Shown piece after piece: positions 27,417-36,587 of a stretch of DNA of 64,000 nt. The DNA is from Brevibacillus migulae (GTDB lineage Bacteria; Bacillota; Bacilli; Brevibacillales; Brevibacillaceae): assembly GCF_004521915.1 (NCBI RefSeq), contig NZ_SDKD01000002.1, forward strand, positions 342,650 to 406,649, written 5' to 3'. The notes below the pieces were generated by a model. It saw only the letters and a list, made by a program, of their open reading frames with translations, did no database searches and was not told where the DNA came from. Each line of letters opens with the position of its first letter. Positions within the stretch are counted from its first letter, which is position 1. Position numbers and translations under genes: made by a program.

Positions 27417-28563
27417 GCTTGATCAGCACCTCCTGAGCAGCTTTTACTCCTTCTCCCAATGGAACTTCCACACCGATCTGGCGAAGCGACATTTCCACGG
27501 CGGAAATGACTTGAATGACATCGAGCGGCTCGCAATAGCCCATGTGCCCGATGCGGAAAATTTTGCCCTTCAGATGGGCTTGCCCGCCCGCAATGACGAC
27601 ATTATGTTTGTTGCGCAGCGTTTTGCGCAGTGCTTCCGGATCAAAGGCATTGCCCGGATGAATCGACGTAACGGTAGGGGAGGCATACTCATCTGCAGCC
27701 ATCAGCGGCAGCTGCAGGGCTCTCATCGCAGCGCGCGTCATGTCGCGCATCAGCTCGTGACGCTTGAAGATCGCTGGCAGCCCTTCCTCTTCGATCATGG
27801 CGCATACCTCTTCCAGACCAAACACCAGGGAGACGGCAGGCGTATACGGAGTGGTTTGGTCGGCAAAGCTTTTGCGATACGCTTTTAAATCCAGATAGAA
27901 GGCTTGAGGGGTTTGCTCGTCAATGACCTTCCAGGCACGCTCGCTGGCAGCGATAAAGGCCAAGCCTGTTGGCAGCATGAATGCTTTTTGCGAACCAGTC
28001 ACCAGGATGTCGATGCCCCAAGCATCCATTTCCACAGGTACGGCGCCAAGGCAGCTGACGGCATCGACGATGAAGAGGGCGTCTGTTTGCTCACGTACCA
28101 CTCGGGCCAGCTCTTTGATCGGATTCAAGATCCCGGTGGAAGTTTCACAGTGGGTCGCAAACACAGCTTTCACATTGGGATGCTCCTGCAAAAATGGAGT
28201 CAAGAGCTCAGGGGTGACGGCATCGCCCCATTCTACCTGCAGGCGATGGGCGGTAATTCCGTAACGCTCGCAGATTTTCGCAAAGCGTTCGCCAAATGCG
28301 CCGCTCACCAGCACGGCAGCTTCATCGCCAGCCTGCAAGGTGTTGACTACGCCCATTTCCAAGGCGCTGGTACCGCTGCCTGCCACGATATACACATCCT
28401 GGCTTGTGCCAAAGGCCGGCTTTAAACGTTCCGCCGTGCGCATAAACAATTCGGAAAATTGCCCGCTGCGGTGTCCAATCATCGGTCTGTTCATGGCTTG
28501 CTGTACACGTGGGGGAATCGGTGTCGGTCCGGGAATCCGGAGAATCAAATTGTCTGCAAACAT
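27409..28563 (-). CDS. class V aminotransferase of the alanine-glyoxylate type, probable phosphoserine aminotransferase
   Basis: 384-residue PLP enzyme with the Schiff-base lysine in TGSQKAFMLPTG, the N-terminal PGPTPIPP and the Asp of IVDAVSCLGA. Family members act as serine-glyoxylate, alanine-glyoxylate, (S)-ureidoglycine or phosphoserine aminotransferases. Coupling to serA and the shared T-box leader argue for the step converting 3-phosphohydroxypyruvate to phosphoserine; this is inference from context. TAGGAGGC precedes the start. Confidence 0.85.
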   Translation of the reverse strand: MFADNLILRIPGPTPIPPRVQQAMNRPMIGHRSGQFSELFMRTAERLKPAFGTSQDVYIVAGSGTSALEMGVVNTLQAGDEAAVLVSGAFGERFAKICERYGITAHRLQVEWGDAVTPELLTPFLQEHPNVKAVFATHCETSTGILNPIKELARVVREQTDALFIVDAVSCLGAVPVEMDAWGIDILVTGSQKAFMLPTGLAFIAASERAWKVIDEQTPQAFYLDLKAYRKSFADQTTPYTPAVSLVFGLEEVCAMIEEEGLPAIFKRHELMRDMTRAAMRALQLPLMAADEYASPTVTSIHPGNAFDPEALRKTLRNKHNVVIAGGQAHLKGKIFRIGHMGYCEPLDVIQVISAVEMSLRQIGVEVPLGEGVKAAQEVLIKHV

Positions 28564-28594
28564 GGTTTCTCTAGCCTCCTATTTGTTAAAAATA

Positions 28595-28870
28595 AAAAAG
28601 CCTCCCATCCGCTCACTACGAGACCGTAGTGAGGGACGAGAGGCATTCTTTCGTGGTACCACCCTCATTTGTTCTCTTTTTCGCAAAAGAGAACCTTTCC
28701 AGGTACAAGACCTGAGAGGTAACGGATCAACCGGGCGAGCCTACTGGACATGCGTCGTTTGGCCGGCCAACTCCGAAGTGCTCATCTGCAAGGGAACCAC
28801 CGATTCGCAGCAACCATCGGCTCTCTGAGGGTTTCCAACTGTACAGCATCTCTTCATCCAAGTTGTTTTA
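28595..28870 (-). promoter_or_regulatory. T-box leader, probably serine-specific
   Basis: The minus-strand leader carries the T-box core AGGGTGGTACCACG (28652-28665). A terminator follows, whose GCCTC/GGGAGGC arms and CTCACTACG/CGTAGTGAG stem span 28600-28644, with a six-T run. Stem I is closed by CAACU/AGUUG and GAAG/CUUC, and a distal CCGAU/AUCGG hairpin with AGAGAG before it is visible. The codon just above the base of stem I reads AGC (28780-28782), a serine codon, matching the serine genes downstream. Uncharged tRNA would favour the antiterminator. Confidence 0.9.
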
Positions 28871-28898
28871 CTATTCTGGTGAATCAGATTTGAATATC

Positions 28899-28927
28899 AC
28901 TTTATCACGGCACAGAAACACCGTCAA
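28899..28927 (-). promoter_or_regulatory. sigma-A promoter of the T-box/serA operon
   Basis: Minus strand TTGACG (28922-28927), 17-base spacer, TAAAGT (28899-28904), placing the transcript start roughly 20 bases before stem I of the T-box. Confidence 0.7.
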
Positions 28928-29077
28928 GTATCAAAAAGAAAAAACATGAACATTTTTTCGGAATCGATTGGTAATGTTCGTGAAATGAAACGCTTTCATC
29001 TCGGGATTGTTTTTCTTGCAGGCTATTCTTTCAAATGATAGCCTTTTAGTCAAGACGGAAAAAGAAGGAGATAAGGG

Positions 29078-29674
29078 ATGAACATGAAGCAACGCTGCGG
29101 CTGGACGACACAGGATCCTTTGTATATCGATTACCACGACCACGAGTGGGGCGTACCAGTCTATGATGATCATACGTTGTTTGAATATTTGATTCTGGAA
29201 GGGGCGCAAGCGGGTCTCAGCTGGTTTACGATTTTGAAAAAAAGAGAGGCATACCGGTTGGCTTTTGATCAATTTGATCCTGAGAAAGTGGCTATGTACA
29301 CACAGGAGAAGGTAGAGGAGCTTCTAGCCAATGAAGGGATTGTGAGGAATCGCTTGAAAATACAGGCTGCCATCGCAAATGCCAAAGCGTTTCTGGCGGT
29401 GCAAAAAGAGTTTGGCTCCTTTCATCGCTATATTTGGTCATTTGTCCAGGGAAAGCCGATCATCAACCACTGGGAGAGCATGCGGGAAGTACCAGCGAGC
29501 ACGGAGGTTTCCGATGCGATGAGCAAAGACTTGAAAAAACGCGGGTTCAAGTTTGTTGGCAGCACGATCTGCTATGCATTTATGCAAGCTACGGGCATGG
29601 TCATGGATCATACGACGGATTGCTTCCGCTATCGAGAGCTTAGCGAAACACAGACAATCAAAAACCCCTCATGA
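29078..29674 (+). CDS. tag: DNA-3-methyladenine glycosylase I
   Basis: 198-residue base-excision repair enzyme removing 3-methyladenine. Family blocks RCGWTTQDPLYIDYHDHEWG at the N-terminus, FEYLILEGAQAGLSW and the late KKRGFKFVGSTICYAFMQ with HTTDCFR. Conserved Cys and His residues at both ends suit the HhH-fold zinc site. AAGGAG precedes the ATG. Monocistronic; its stop lies in a terminator shared with fer. Confidence 0.95.
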   Translation: MNMKQRCGWTTQDPLYIDYHDHEWGVPVYDDHTLFEYLILEGAQAGLSWFTILKKREAYRLAFDQFDPEKVAMYTQEKVEELLANEGIVRNRLKIQAAIANAKAFLAVQKEFGSFHRYIWSFVQGKPIINHWESMREVPASTEVSDAMSKDLKKRGFKFVGSTICYAFMQATGMVMDHTTDCFRYRELSETQTIKNPS

Positions 29675-29693
29675 ATCTCATGAGAGGTTTTTG
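29662..29693. terminator. bidirectional terminator between tag and fer
   Basis: AAACCCCTCATGA (29662-29674) pairs with TCATGAGAGGTTT (29678-29690) with one mismatch, followed by T on the plus strand. Convergent genes on both sides. Confidence 0.75.
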
Positions 29694-29700
29694 CATTCTA

Positions 29701-29987
<287 letters not shown>

Positions 29988-30011
29988 GAATGAATCACAT
30001 CTAAAAATGAA

Positions 30012-30938
30012 CTATTCTTCGAAGAGCGGCATTTCTGGCATTTTTACACCCTCATAGAGTTTGGAGTGAAGCTTGTGGAAATCGCCCTCATGTACTGCAT
30101 CCGTAGCTTGAAGCACTTCAACGGCTGTTGGAATATCTTTGATGCCAAGCGTTTTCGCCTGTTCGGACTGCAGCAGGGCATCAATTCTTGTCGTCAGATC
30201 CTGCGGGGCGAAATCGGTAAAGAGATTCTTTTTCGTCAAATATTCTGCAGCCAGATAGTTCCGGTAATGAAATGCATATGCCTTCCACGTCTCAAGATTG
30301 ACTTGTTCCGGTTGTGCAGAAGGAAGGGCACGCTTCGTCACATAAGCGGATTCCCATGTCGCGATGGCTTTGTACAGGACCGTTTGCGCGTGTAACCAGC
30401 TGCTGACAAACGGCTGCATTTGCTGCGAACCATGCACCTGATCAAGGGTGAGTACATTACTATTCTGAGCGGATCGCAATGCTTCAATACCATCCAAATA
30501 AGCCCGCAAACTCTGTTCATAGGATGACTTGGCTTGTCCAAGCAGCGGAGAAGAAGCGGGTGCATTGGCGTTTTGAATCTCCTGGAGGCTTTGTTTTGCT
30601 AGTTTTTCCAGCTCCTCGAACTGATCATCACGGTCATCCGGATTCATGCTTTGCATCTCGACGATTGCTTGGAAATGCTTTTCTTTCAGTGTGTTCACGG
30701 GGACCAATACGCTATAGTAAAATTGAACGAAATCTTGCTCTTTGTATAGTTTCTGTTCTTTTAGCAATTGTTCCTTTTTTGCGGCTTCTTTTTCTGCTTC
30801 GGCGGCAGCAATTTTTGCTTGTTCATAACTGTTTTTCATATAGCCTGCCCCTAAAAAAAATCCGCCAATGAAGCAGGCAAGTGATATGATGATACTGTAA
30901 GTTACGATAAATTCCGATTTTTTTAGTCGTGTTGCCAT
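30012..30938 (-). CDS. membrane-anchored hypothetical protein
   Basis: 308 residues: short basic N-terminus, one transmembrane helix (about 15-37), an Ala/Glu/Lys-rich coiled-coil-prone stretch (about 45-70), then a helical extracytoplasmic domain with no motif I recognise. GGAGGCTCAC precedes the ATG at 30938; codons upstream in frame have no binding site. It lies divergent to ypbB where B. subtilis has no homologue I can name. Confidence 0.7.
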   Translation of the reverse strand: MATRLKKSEFIVTYSIIISLACFIGGFFLGAGYMKNSYEQAKIAAAEAEKEAAKKEQLLKEQKLYKEQDFVQFYYSVLVPVNTLKEKHFQAIVEMQSMNPDDRDDQFEELEKLAKQSLQEIQNANAPASSPLLGQAKSSYEQSLRAYLDGIEALRSAQNSNVLTLDQVHGSQQMQPFVSSWLHAQTVLYKAIATWESAYVTKRALPSAQPEQVNLETWKAYAFHYRNYLAAEYLTKKNLFTDFAPQDLTTRIDALLQSEQAKTLGIKDIPTAVEVLQATDAVHEGDFHKLHSKLYEGVKMPEMPLFEE

Positions 30939-31090
30939 GTGAGCCTCCAAAATTATCATAGAATCGAAATGAATGAGAAAAACTTGGCAAAGCCTTGTTT
31001 GCAATCATGTGAACCGTAAAGTAAGACTTTCCGATTCATTAAAAAAGTATAGCGTAAAGTTTTCTTGTCGTGAACAAAAAAGGAGTGGCT

Positions 31091-32194
31091 ATGGAAAGAC
31101 TGAGTGAACAGGAAAACCTTTTTGTACAAATGATCGCCTTAAACGGTATGAAATCGTTAGCCAATGAACGAACACTGCAGGCCTTTTATCACATATTGCG
31201 CGGTCGGCGGGCCAACCAGACCTTACAGGATGTTCACCTTTTTCGCCTCTACCCGTATTATCGGTTGTTTCCTCATCTTTTGAGAGAGCAATGGGAAGAG
31301 ATTCTGCAGCAGCTGATTGGACAAGGCTATATCCGCGAAAAGGATTTGGATCGAAATAAAACAACCTTTGTTCTCACGGATGAGGGAGAAAAATGGGTTA
31401 GCCAGGGCTGGACAACCTATGGGGTCGATCAATGGTTGGGACTGTTTCATCAGCATCCGTGGGTGAATGGACATCTACAAACGTTTTGGCTGCGACTGCA
31501 TCTGATGGTGCAAACCCTATCCTGCCTTTTAGAGGGAAACCCTTCCTTTTACCCGGTCGTGCAAGACCGTCAAATTCAATCGTTCGTCAAGTCGCAGCTG
31601 CATGACCCCACTCATCGCAAGCGTTGGATGGATGGAGTGTTTGCGGAGCTTTACAAGGCTTTGGAAGTCCTTCCGAGCGATATTCAACCGCTTTTGGTCA
31701 AGCAGTTTTCGGGTGCCCATCAAACTGCTTTGACGATGCAGCAATTGGCTTATCAAGAAAAACTGCCTCCATCTCTGATTCGGGTCAAATGGAGATTCGG
31801 GGTCGCAAGCGTGATGATTCAGGTGAAAGAAACGCCTGACCTTTATCCGTTGCTTGCCGCCCTTTTGCCTGAAGAGCAAAGCGGAGGATCGCAGATGAGC
31901 AGCAGCGCGCAGGAAACGTATCGTTTGCTGCAAAAGCAGATTCCGATTGAAAAAATTGCGCAAATCCGCGGGATTACCCGAAATACGGTGGAAGATCATC
32001 TCGTAGATATCGCATTCCATGAGCCAGCGTGGGATGCATCCCCATACCTTACCGATGAAGCGAGACGGCAGATTCTGGAAACAAGTGCAAGACTTCATAC
32101 ACGCAGACTTCGGCTGATTAGAGAGGCCTTGGACGATCGGTACTCTTATCTGCAAATCAGATTAGCTTTGGCGATCGGGGAGGCAAGACGATGA
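31091..32194 (+). CDS. ypbB: YpbB family helix-turn-helix protein
   Basis: 367 residues. The C-terminal third has a helix-turn-helix (QIPIEKIAQIRGITRNTVEDHLVDIA) of the RQC/YpbB type. B. subtilis ypbB precedes recS in the same way. The function is unproven; an accessory role for the RecQ helicase is inferred from operon and domain type. The start is the ATG at 31091 with AAAGGAGTG upstream. ATGA overlap with recQ. Confidence 0.85.
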   Translation: MERLSEQENLFVQMIALNGMKSLANERTLQAFYHILRGRRANQTLQDVHLFRLYPYYRLFPHLLREQWEEILQQLIGQGYIREKDLDRNKTTFVLTDEGEKWVSQGWTTYGVDQWLGLFHQHPWVNGHLQTFWLRLHLMVQTLSCLLEGNPSFYPVVQDRQIQSFVKSQLHDPTHRKRWMDGVFAELYKALEVLPSDIQPLLVKQFSGAHQTALTMQQLAYQEKLPPSLIRVKWRFGVASVMIQVKETPDLYPLLAALLPEEQSGGSQMSSSAQETYRLLQKQIPIEKIAQIRGITRNTVEDHLVDIAFHEPAWDASPYLTDEARRQILETSARLHTRRLRLIREALDDRYSYLQIRLALAIGEARR

Positions 32195-33765
32195 GCATGG
32201 ATAAGTTGGAGCAAATGCTTTCCAGCCATTTTGGCTATTCTGGATTTCGCGGGGGACAAAAGGAAATCGTGCAAAAGATCATGCAGGGGAAAAATGTATT
32301 GGGCATATTGGCTACCGGCGGGGGGAAGTCGATCACGTATCAGCTTCCGGCTTTGCTGTTACCCGGTGTAACCGTCGTTGTTTCCCCACTGATTTCCTTG
32401 ATGGTCGATCAGGTCCAACGCATCCGCCAGCGACGAACCATTTCAGCGGCCTATATCAACAGTGCCTTGGATCCGACAGAAACGAGAAAGCTGCTCACCG
32501 AGATTGATCAAGGCCGCTATCGGCTGATCTACATTTCGCCCGAAAAATTGCAGCAAGCAACTATCTTGCAGCGTTTAAAACGACGCGGTGTGTCATTGCT
32601 GGCCATCGATGAGGCGCACTGTATTTCCCAATGGGGCCATGATTTCCGGGTGGATTACTTGCGTTTGCCTGACGCTGTCCAGCAGCTGGGGAATCCCCCT
32701 GTGCTGGCGGTCACCGCTACCGCCACCCAGCATGTGCGAACGGAAATTTGCCGTCTATTTCACATCGATGAGGCAGATGTGATCGCACAATCGGTGAACC
32801 GCCCCAATATTGCGTTCGATTTGATTGAGGTGTCTAGTGAGGCGCAAAAGCGGGAGCACGTGCTTGAAGCGGTAAAATCGCTGCAAGGGCCGGGAATTGT
32901 GTATGGACGCACACGGCAAACGGTGGACCAGCTGGCATTTGCCTGCATGGAAGAAGGTGTGCTTCGGGCGCAAGCCTACCATGCCGGAATGTCCGCGATG
33001 GAGAGAGTGCTGATACAAGAACAGTTTTTATCGGGAGAGCTGGATGTCATTTTTGCGACGAATGCATTCGGCATGGGGATTGACAAGCCGGACATCCGCT
33101 ATGTCCTGCATTATCACTTCCCGGGATCACTGGAAGAATACGCGCAGGAGGTCGGCAGAATCGGACGAGATGGCAAGCCGGGCTATGCCGGTCTATACCT
33201 GAACCCCGAGGATGCGGCTATCCATCAATACATGCTGGCCAACGAGTACCCGGTATACGAGGAAGTTTTCCGTTTTGTGCAATTGCTTGCCACCAGTTCC
33301 GGGCACATTTCCGCATTGGAGCTTGCAGCGATGGCAGGGTTGCCAGATGAAAGTCTGGACATGCTTTTCTTCTATGCGGAACAACATGGACTCGTCTCGC
33401 AGCTTACGAAAACGAAGGATCAGTATCGTTACAGGCTCGAAAAAGTTGATGTTTCAGGGGCAGCCATGCAGATCAGCCGCACGCTGGAAGAGCTGAAGCG
33501 CACGCGGAAAAATAAGCTCATGCAAATGAAATCTTGGCTTCATGAAAAAGACTGCTTGCGACAAGCGCTCTCTTTTTATTTTGAAGGGCAGCGCGCTACG
33601 GAGTACACCGCACAATGCTGCTCATGCTGCGGGTTGGACCGTTCCTTTTACGAGCAACAACCTTTTACGCAGATACAAAAGAAACCAGATCATTGGGATT
33701 TGCATGGGGCGTTGCGCCGTTTGTTGCCTGTAAGAAAAGAAAAGGAGGCGATAACGATTGAGTGA
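32191..33765 (+). CDS. recQ: ATP-dependent DNA helicase, RecQ family (RecS type)
   Basis: 524-residue 3'-5' superfamily 2 helicase. Walker A TGGGKS (Lys46), DEAH at 140-143, SATT-like VTATATQ, and motif VI QEVGRIGRDG are present. A cysteine cluster (CLRQ...CCSCC) suggests the zinc-binding subdomain, and there is no HRDC domain, so it corresponds to the short RecS form. Overlaps ypbB by four bases and ypbD by eight, forming a tight operon. Confidence 0.94.
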   Translation: MSMDKLEQMLSSHFGYSGFRGGQKEIVQKIMQGKNVLGILATGGGKSITYQLPALLLPGVTVVVSPLISLMVDQVQRIRQRRTISAAYINSALDPTETRKLLTEIDQGRYRLIYISPEKLQQATILQRLKRRGVSLLAIDEAHCISQWGHDFRVDYLRLPDAVQQLGNPPVLAVTATATQHVRTEICRLFHIDEADVIAQSVNRPNIAFDLIEVSSEAQKREHVLEAVKSLQGPGIVYGRTRQTVDQLAFACMEEGVLRAQAYHAGMSAMERVLIQEQFLSGELDVIFATNAFGMGIDKPDIRYVLHYHFPGSLEEYAQEVGRIGRDGKPGYAGLYLNPEDAAIHQYMLANEYPVYEEVFRFVQLLATSSGHISALELAAMAGLPDESLDMLFFYAEQHGLVSQLTKTKDQYRYRLEKVDVSGAAMQISRTLEELKRTRKNKLMQMKSWLHEKDCLRQALSFYFEGQRATEYTAQCCSCCGLDRSFYEQQPFTQIQKKPDHWDLHGALRRLLPVRKEKEAITIE

Positions 33766-34333
33766 TCGTCTCTCCCAAATGGATGCGCGTTCGTTACGGC
33801 TGAATCTTTTGGTTACACAATCCTTTTTGCTCTTATTGGGAATCATCGGAACGCTTTGGCAGGTAGGCTGGAAAGGTACGGGAGACTATTTCCTAGTGTT
33901 CAATGGCATCGCGGCTCTCGCTGCCATCGGAATTGCCGTCATGATCGCGCTTCTTAGCATTGGCTTAGAGCATTTTCTCCCACCCCATTGGCAGGATGAT
34001 GGGGAGTTGAGTCGAAAATTGTTTACAGGCATGTCCATCCCTTCGACTTTTTTGGTCTGCGTGTACGTAGGATTAAGCGAGGAGTGGCTTTTTCGCGGCG
34101 CCATTCAGCCGCTTCTGGGGAATGGGTGGACGAGCCTGCTGTTTGCAGCGATACATGTCCGGTATTTGCGGAAACCGATCCTCTTGGGCAGCGTATTTGG
34201 CACAAGCCTGCTTCTCGGGTGGTTATTTCAATATAGTCAGGGGTTGCTGGCGCCGATTATCGCCCATAGCCTGTTAGATTTTTTTCTGGCTCTCTATATA
34301 CGAAGAGAGGGTCAATCTGAAAGGAGCGAATAA
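33758..34333 (+). CDS. ypbD: CPBP-family intramembrane metalloprotease YpbD
   Basis: 191-residue membrane protein. Motif 1 EEWLFRG (near 108-114), motif 2 FAAIH near 128-133 and the late HSLLDF give the CPBP/Abi catalytic set. TTG start at 33758, overlapping recQ, behind AAAGGAGGCG. Substrate unknown. Confidence 0.88.
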   Translation: MSDRLSQMDARSLRLNLLVTQSFLLLLGIIGTLWQVGWKGTGDYFLVFNGIAALAAIGIAVMIALLSIGLEHFLPPHWQDDGELSRKLFTGMSIPSTFLVCVYVGLSEEWLFRGAIQPLLGNGWTSLLFAAIHVRYLRKPILLGSVFGTSLLLGWLFQYSQGLLAPIIAHSLLDFFLALYIRREGQSERSE

Positions 34334-34335
34334 CG

Positions 34336-35043
34336 ATGCGGTCATCTCGCACAGAACGAAAAACGGAACACCATGTTTCCGAAGAACTTCAAGGACAAAG
34401 CCCGATGCTTTCGCGAAAGCTCCGTCATTCGAAGCAGAAAAGAATCTCTTACAATTCTTTGGTGAAGCTGGGCCTTGTGGTCTTTGGGGCGCTGTTTATC
34501 GGTCTGTTTGTGTTGGAAATGGTCAAGAGCCGAAATGTGCCTGAAGCGAATTTCATCGAGAAAGAAATTTCCGCAACCACAACGGTACAGGTGAAGCCGG
34601 TGGTTGCGAAAGAGAGTGTAGGATCGCAACCAAGCACTGCGACTGAAACGAAGGGGCCGGAAACAAACGCGTCGCCAGTGGGGGCAAATCAACCGGCCAC
34701 AGGCCAAGCAACGACGAAGGCAAACCCCGAAAGCACCCAACCAACCCCGCAAACGGCTGCCCAACCTACTGAGAAGAAGCCGGAGCAACCGGCGTCAGAA
34801 ACAAAAGCGGCGTCGCCACAGCCATCGCAGCCGGCTTCCAGTCAAGCGGCGCAACCGGCGGCAAACACGCAAGTTCAAGTGGTTCGTCATGTCGTTAAGC
34901 AAGGCGACACCCTGTTCAAGCTTTCCCGGCAGTATTACGGAAATTCACGTGGAGTGGATACGATCGCCAAGTATAACGGGATCGCGAAGGACGGTCAGTT
35001 GCTGACTGGTACGGTTTTATCGATTCCGCTGCCAAAAAAGTAA
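34336..35043 (+). CDS. ypbE: membrane-anchored LysM protein YpbE
   Basis: 235 residues: cytoplasmic N-terminus, one transmembrane helix (about 45-63), a long Pro/Ala/Gln/Thr-rich linker (about 80-182) and a C-terminal LysM domain (about 188-235, HVVKQGDTLFKLSRQYYG) that binds peptidoglycan. Likely tethers to or senses the cell wall. Last gene of ypbB-recQ-ypbD-ypbE. The linker is low in complexity and may vary between strains. Confidence 0.88.
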   Translation: MRSSRTERKTEHHVSEELQGQSPMLSRKLRHSKQKRISYNSLVKLGLVVFGALFIGLFVLEMVKSRNVPEANFIEKEISATTTVQVKPVVAKESVGSQPSTATETKGPETNASPVGANQPATGQATTKANPESTQPTPQTAAQPTEKKPEQPASETKAASPQPSQPASSQAAQPAANTQVQVVRHVVKQGDTLFKLSRQYYGNSRGVDTIAKYNGIAKDGQLLTGTVLSIPLPKK

Positions 35044-35096
35044 TCATGAGGGATTCGTGATTCGGGCATCCTGATAAAAACGGAAGAGGGTGAGGG

Positions 35097-36044
35097 GTGC
35101 CCGTGATCTATGATACCGTGATCGTCGGAGGAGGAATCGCCGGACTGCAGGCGGCGATCCAGCTTGGACGAAGCAGACGGCAGGTACTCGTCGTGGACGA
35201 CGGTAAAGGCAGATCGACGCTTGCAAAAAATTATCGCAATATCCTTGGGTTTCCGGAAGGTGTCAGCGGCCAATACCTGCGAATGATGGGGACAAGGCAA
35301 GCGAAACAAGTGGGTGTCGAATTTCTACCGGATCGTGCAATAGAGATTCACCAGGATGACGATGGGATTTTTCGCATCAAGACCCAAAAAGGTACGACCG
35401 CTTATACAGGACGGACATTGCTCCTGGCAACAGGGATTACAGATGCCATACCGTATATTCCCGGTTTGGGTGATTGTCTGGGGGAGAGCGTATACATATG
35501 CCCGGACTGCGACGGTTACGAAGTGCTTTCCCAAAAAACAGTTGTCATAGGCTCCGGTCCGCAAGCGGCCCATCTTGCACGAATTCTCAAATATTTTACC
35601 GATGATCTTTTGGTGATCAATCATACGAATGAAGAAATCGACCCAGAAGTGAGCAATCATCTGCAAGAGGAGAACATAAAGTTCATTGCGGAAAAAGTGA
35701 TCCGCATCGAACAGGAAAAGGGGCGGCTTCAAGCCGTTCACCTGGAGAATGGGGATAAGCTTCCTGTAGAAAAAGGCTTTGTGGCTTTTCGGGGAGCTGT
35801 GGTGAACACAGGTCTGCTGCGATCTTTTCCGCTCCATATGCTGTCCAATGGACATATCGTGGTGGATGGGCGGACGAAGGAAACGAGCTATCCAAATATC
35901 TGGGCTGTGGGAGACGTAGCAGCCCATTCGCAAATGTCCACCATTGCGATGGGAGATGGGGCTCAAGCAGCCATCTGGATCCATAAACGTCTGTTCGAGC
36001 TTGCAGGCAAGAAATCCTACATCAATCCCCATACACATGCATAA
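35097..36044 (+). CDS. thioredoxin-reductase-like FAD/NAD(P) oxidoreductase
   Basis: 315 residues. FAD-binding GGGIAGLQAA at the N-terminus, ATGITD, a redox pair CPDCDGYE near residue 140, NADPH-binding GSGPQAA, and the FAD motif WAVGDVAAHSQMSTIAMGDGAQAA at the C-terminus. The layout is that of thioredoxin reductase, but CPDC replaces CATC, and trxB itself is normally elsewhere. The electron acceptor is unknown. GTG start at 35097; GTG at 35103 is an alternative. Confidence 0.82.
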   Translation: MPVIYDTVIVGGGIAGLQAAIQLGRSRRQVLVVDDGKGRSTLAKNYRNILGFPEGVSGQYLRMMGTRQAKQVGVEFLPDRAIEIHQDDDGIFRIKTQKGTTAYTGRTLLLATGITDAIPYIPGLGDCLGESVYICPDCDGYEVLSQKTVVIGSGPQAAHLARILKYFTDDLLVINHTNEEIDPEVSNHLQEENIKFIAEKVIRIEQEKGRLQAVHLENGDKLPVEKGFVAFRGAVVNTGLLRSFPLHMLSNGHIVVDGRTKETSYPNIWAVGDVAAHSQMSTIAMGDGAQAAIWIHKRLFELAGKKSYINPHTHA

Positions 36045-36133
36045 ACATGGTAGCAGCGTCGTTCCGAAATGAAAAAAGGAGTGGCGTTCTTTTTTTGCTG
36101 ATTTTGGTAGCAACGTGCAGGAGGCAAAACGCC

Positions 36134-36565
36134 ATGTATGTGTTTGTGCGAAATCTTTTCCTGGGGTATGTGGCATGGCTGACGGGTGAACTTGCATTGA
36201 AAAAGTTCCCGAGTCAACTGATTTTCAAACACGAGATTTCCGACTTGATTGCCGTCATGATGTTCAAGCCTTTCCACGTCGTTTTTTCGATTCTTTATTT
36301 TCTTTTATCTTGCGGAATCCTGTACTTTTTGATGGTTACACACGGGCGCGCAAGCTTTTTTCGTCAAGGGCTGCCAACCTGGGAAAAGAGTATGCATTTC
36401 GTTTTCTTTGGCTTATCCCTCTTCCTTTTGGTTGTACATATCATGAAACTTACGCTGCCGATGATCGTACTAATAAGTATCGTGGTTCTCTTCAAAATCC
36501 GAACGATGATCCGCGCGTTTCTCCTGCAAGAAGAACTACGCAAATATCAGCATCGAAAAAAATAA
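36134..36565 (+). CDS. small integral membrane protein, function unknown
   Basis: 143 residues with four hydrophobic segments (about 5-20, 38-66, 81-101 and 102-122) and a charged C-terminus. No family recognised. The start is the ATG at 36134 with CAGGAGGC upstream. Convergent with the deacetylase gene. Confidence 0.65.
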   Translation: MYVFVRNLFLGYVAWLTGELALKKFPSQLIFKHEISDLIAVMMFKPFHVVFSILYFLLSCGILYFLMVTHGRASFFRQGLPTWEKSMHFVFFGLSLFLLVVHIMKLTLPMIVLISIVVLFKIRTMIRAFLLQEELRKYQHRKK

Positions 36566-36587
36566 CCGAAGCTCATTTTGCTTCGGT
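36556..36587 (-). terminator. terminator of the polysaccharide deacetylase gene
   Basis: ACCGAAGC (36565-36572) and GCTTCGGT (36580-36587) form a stem that contains the deacetylase stop codon. On the minus strand it is followed by TTATTTTTTT. Confidence 0.75.

Noticed and set aside
34560..34880. Tandem DNA repeat in ypbE
   Set aside because: The region encodes a Pro/Ala/Gln/Thr-rich linker; repeats are compositional and not regular at the DNA level.
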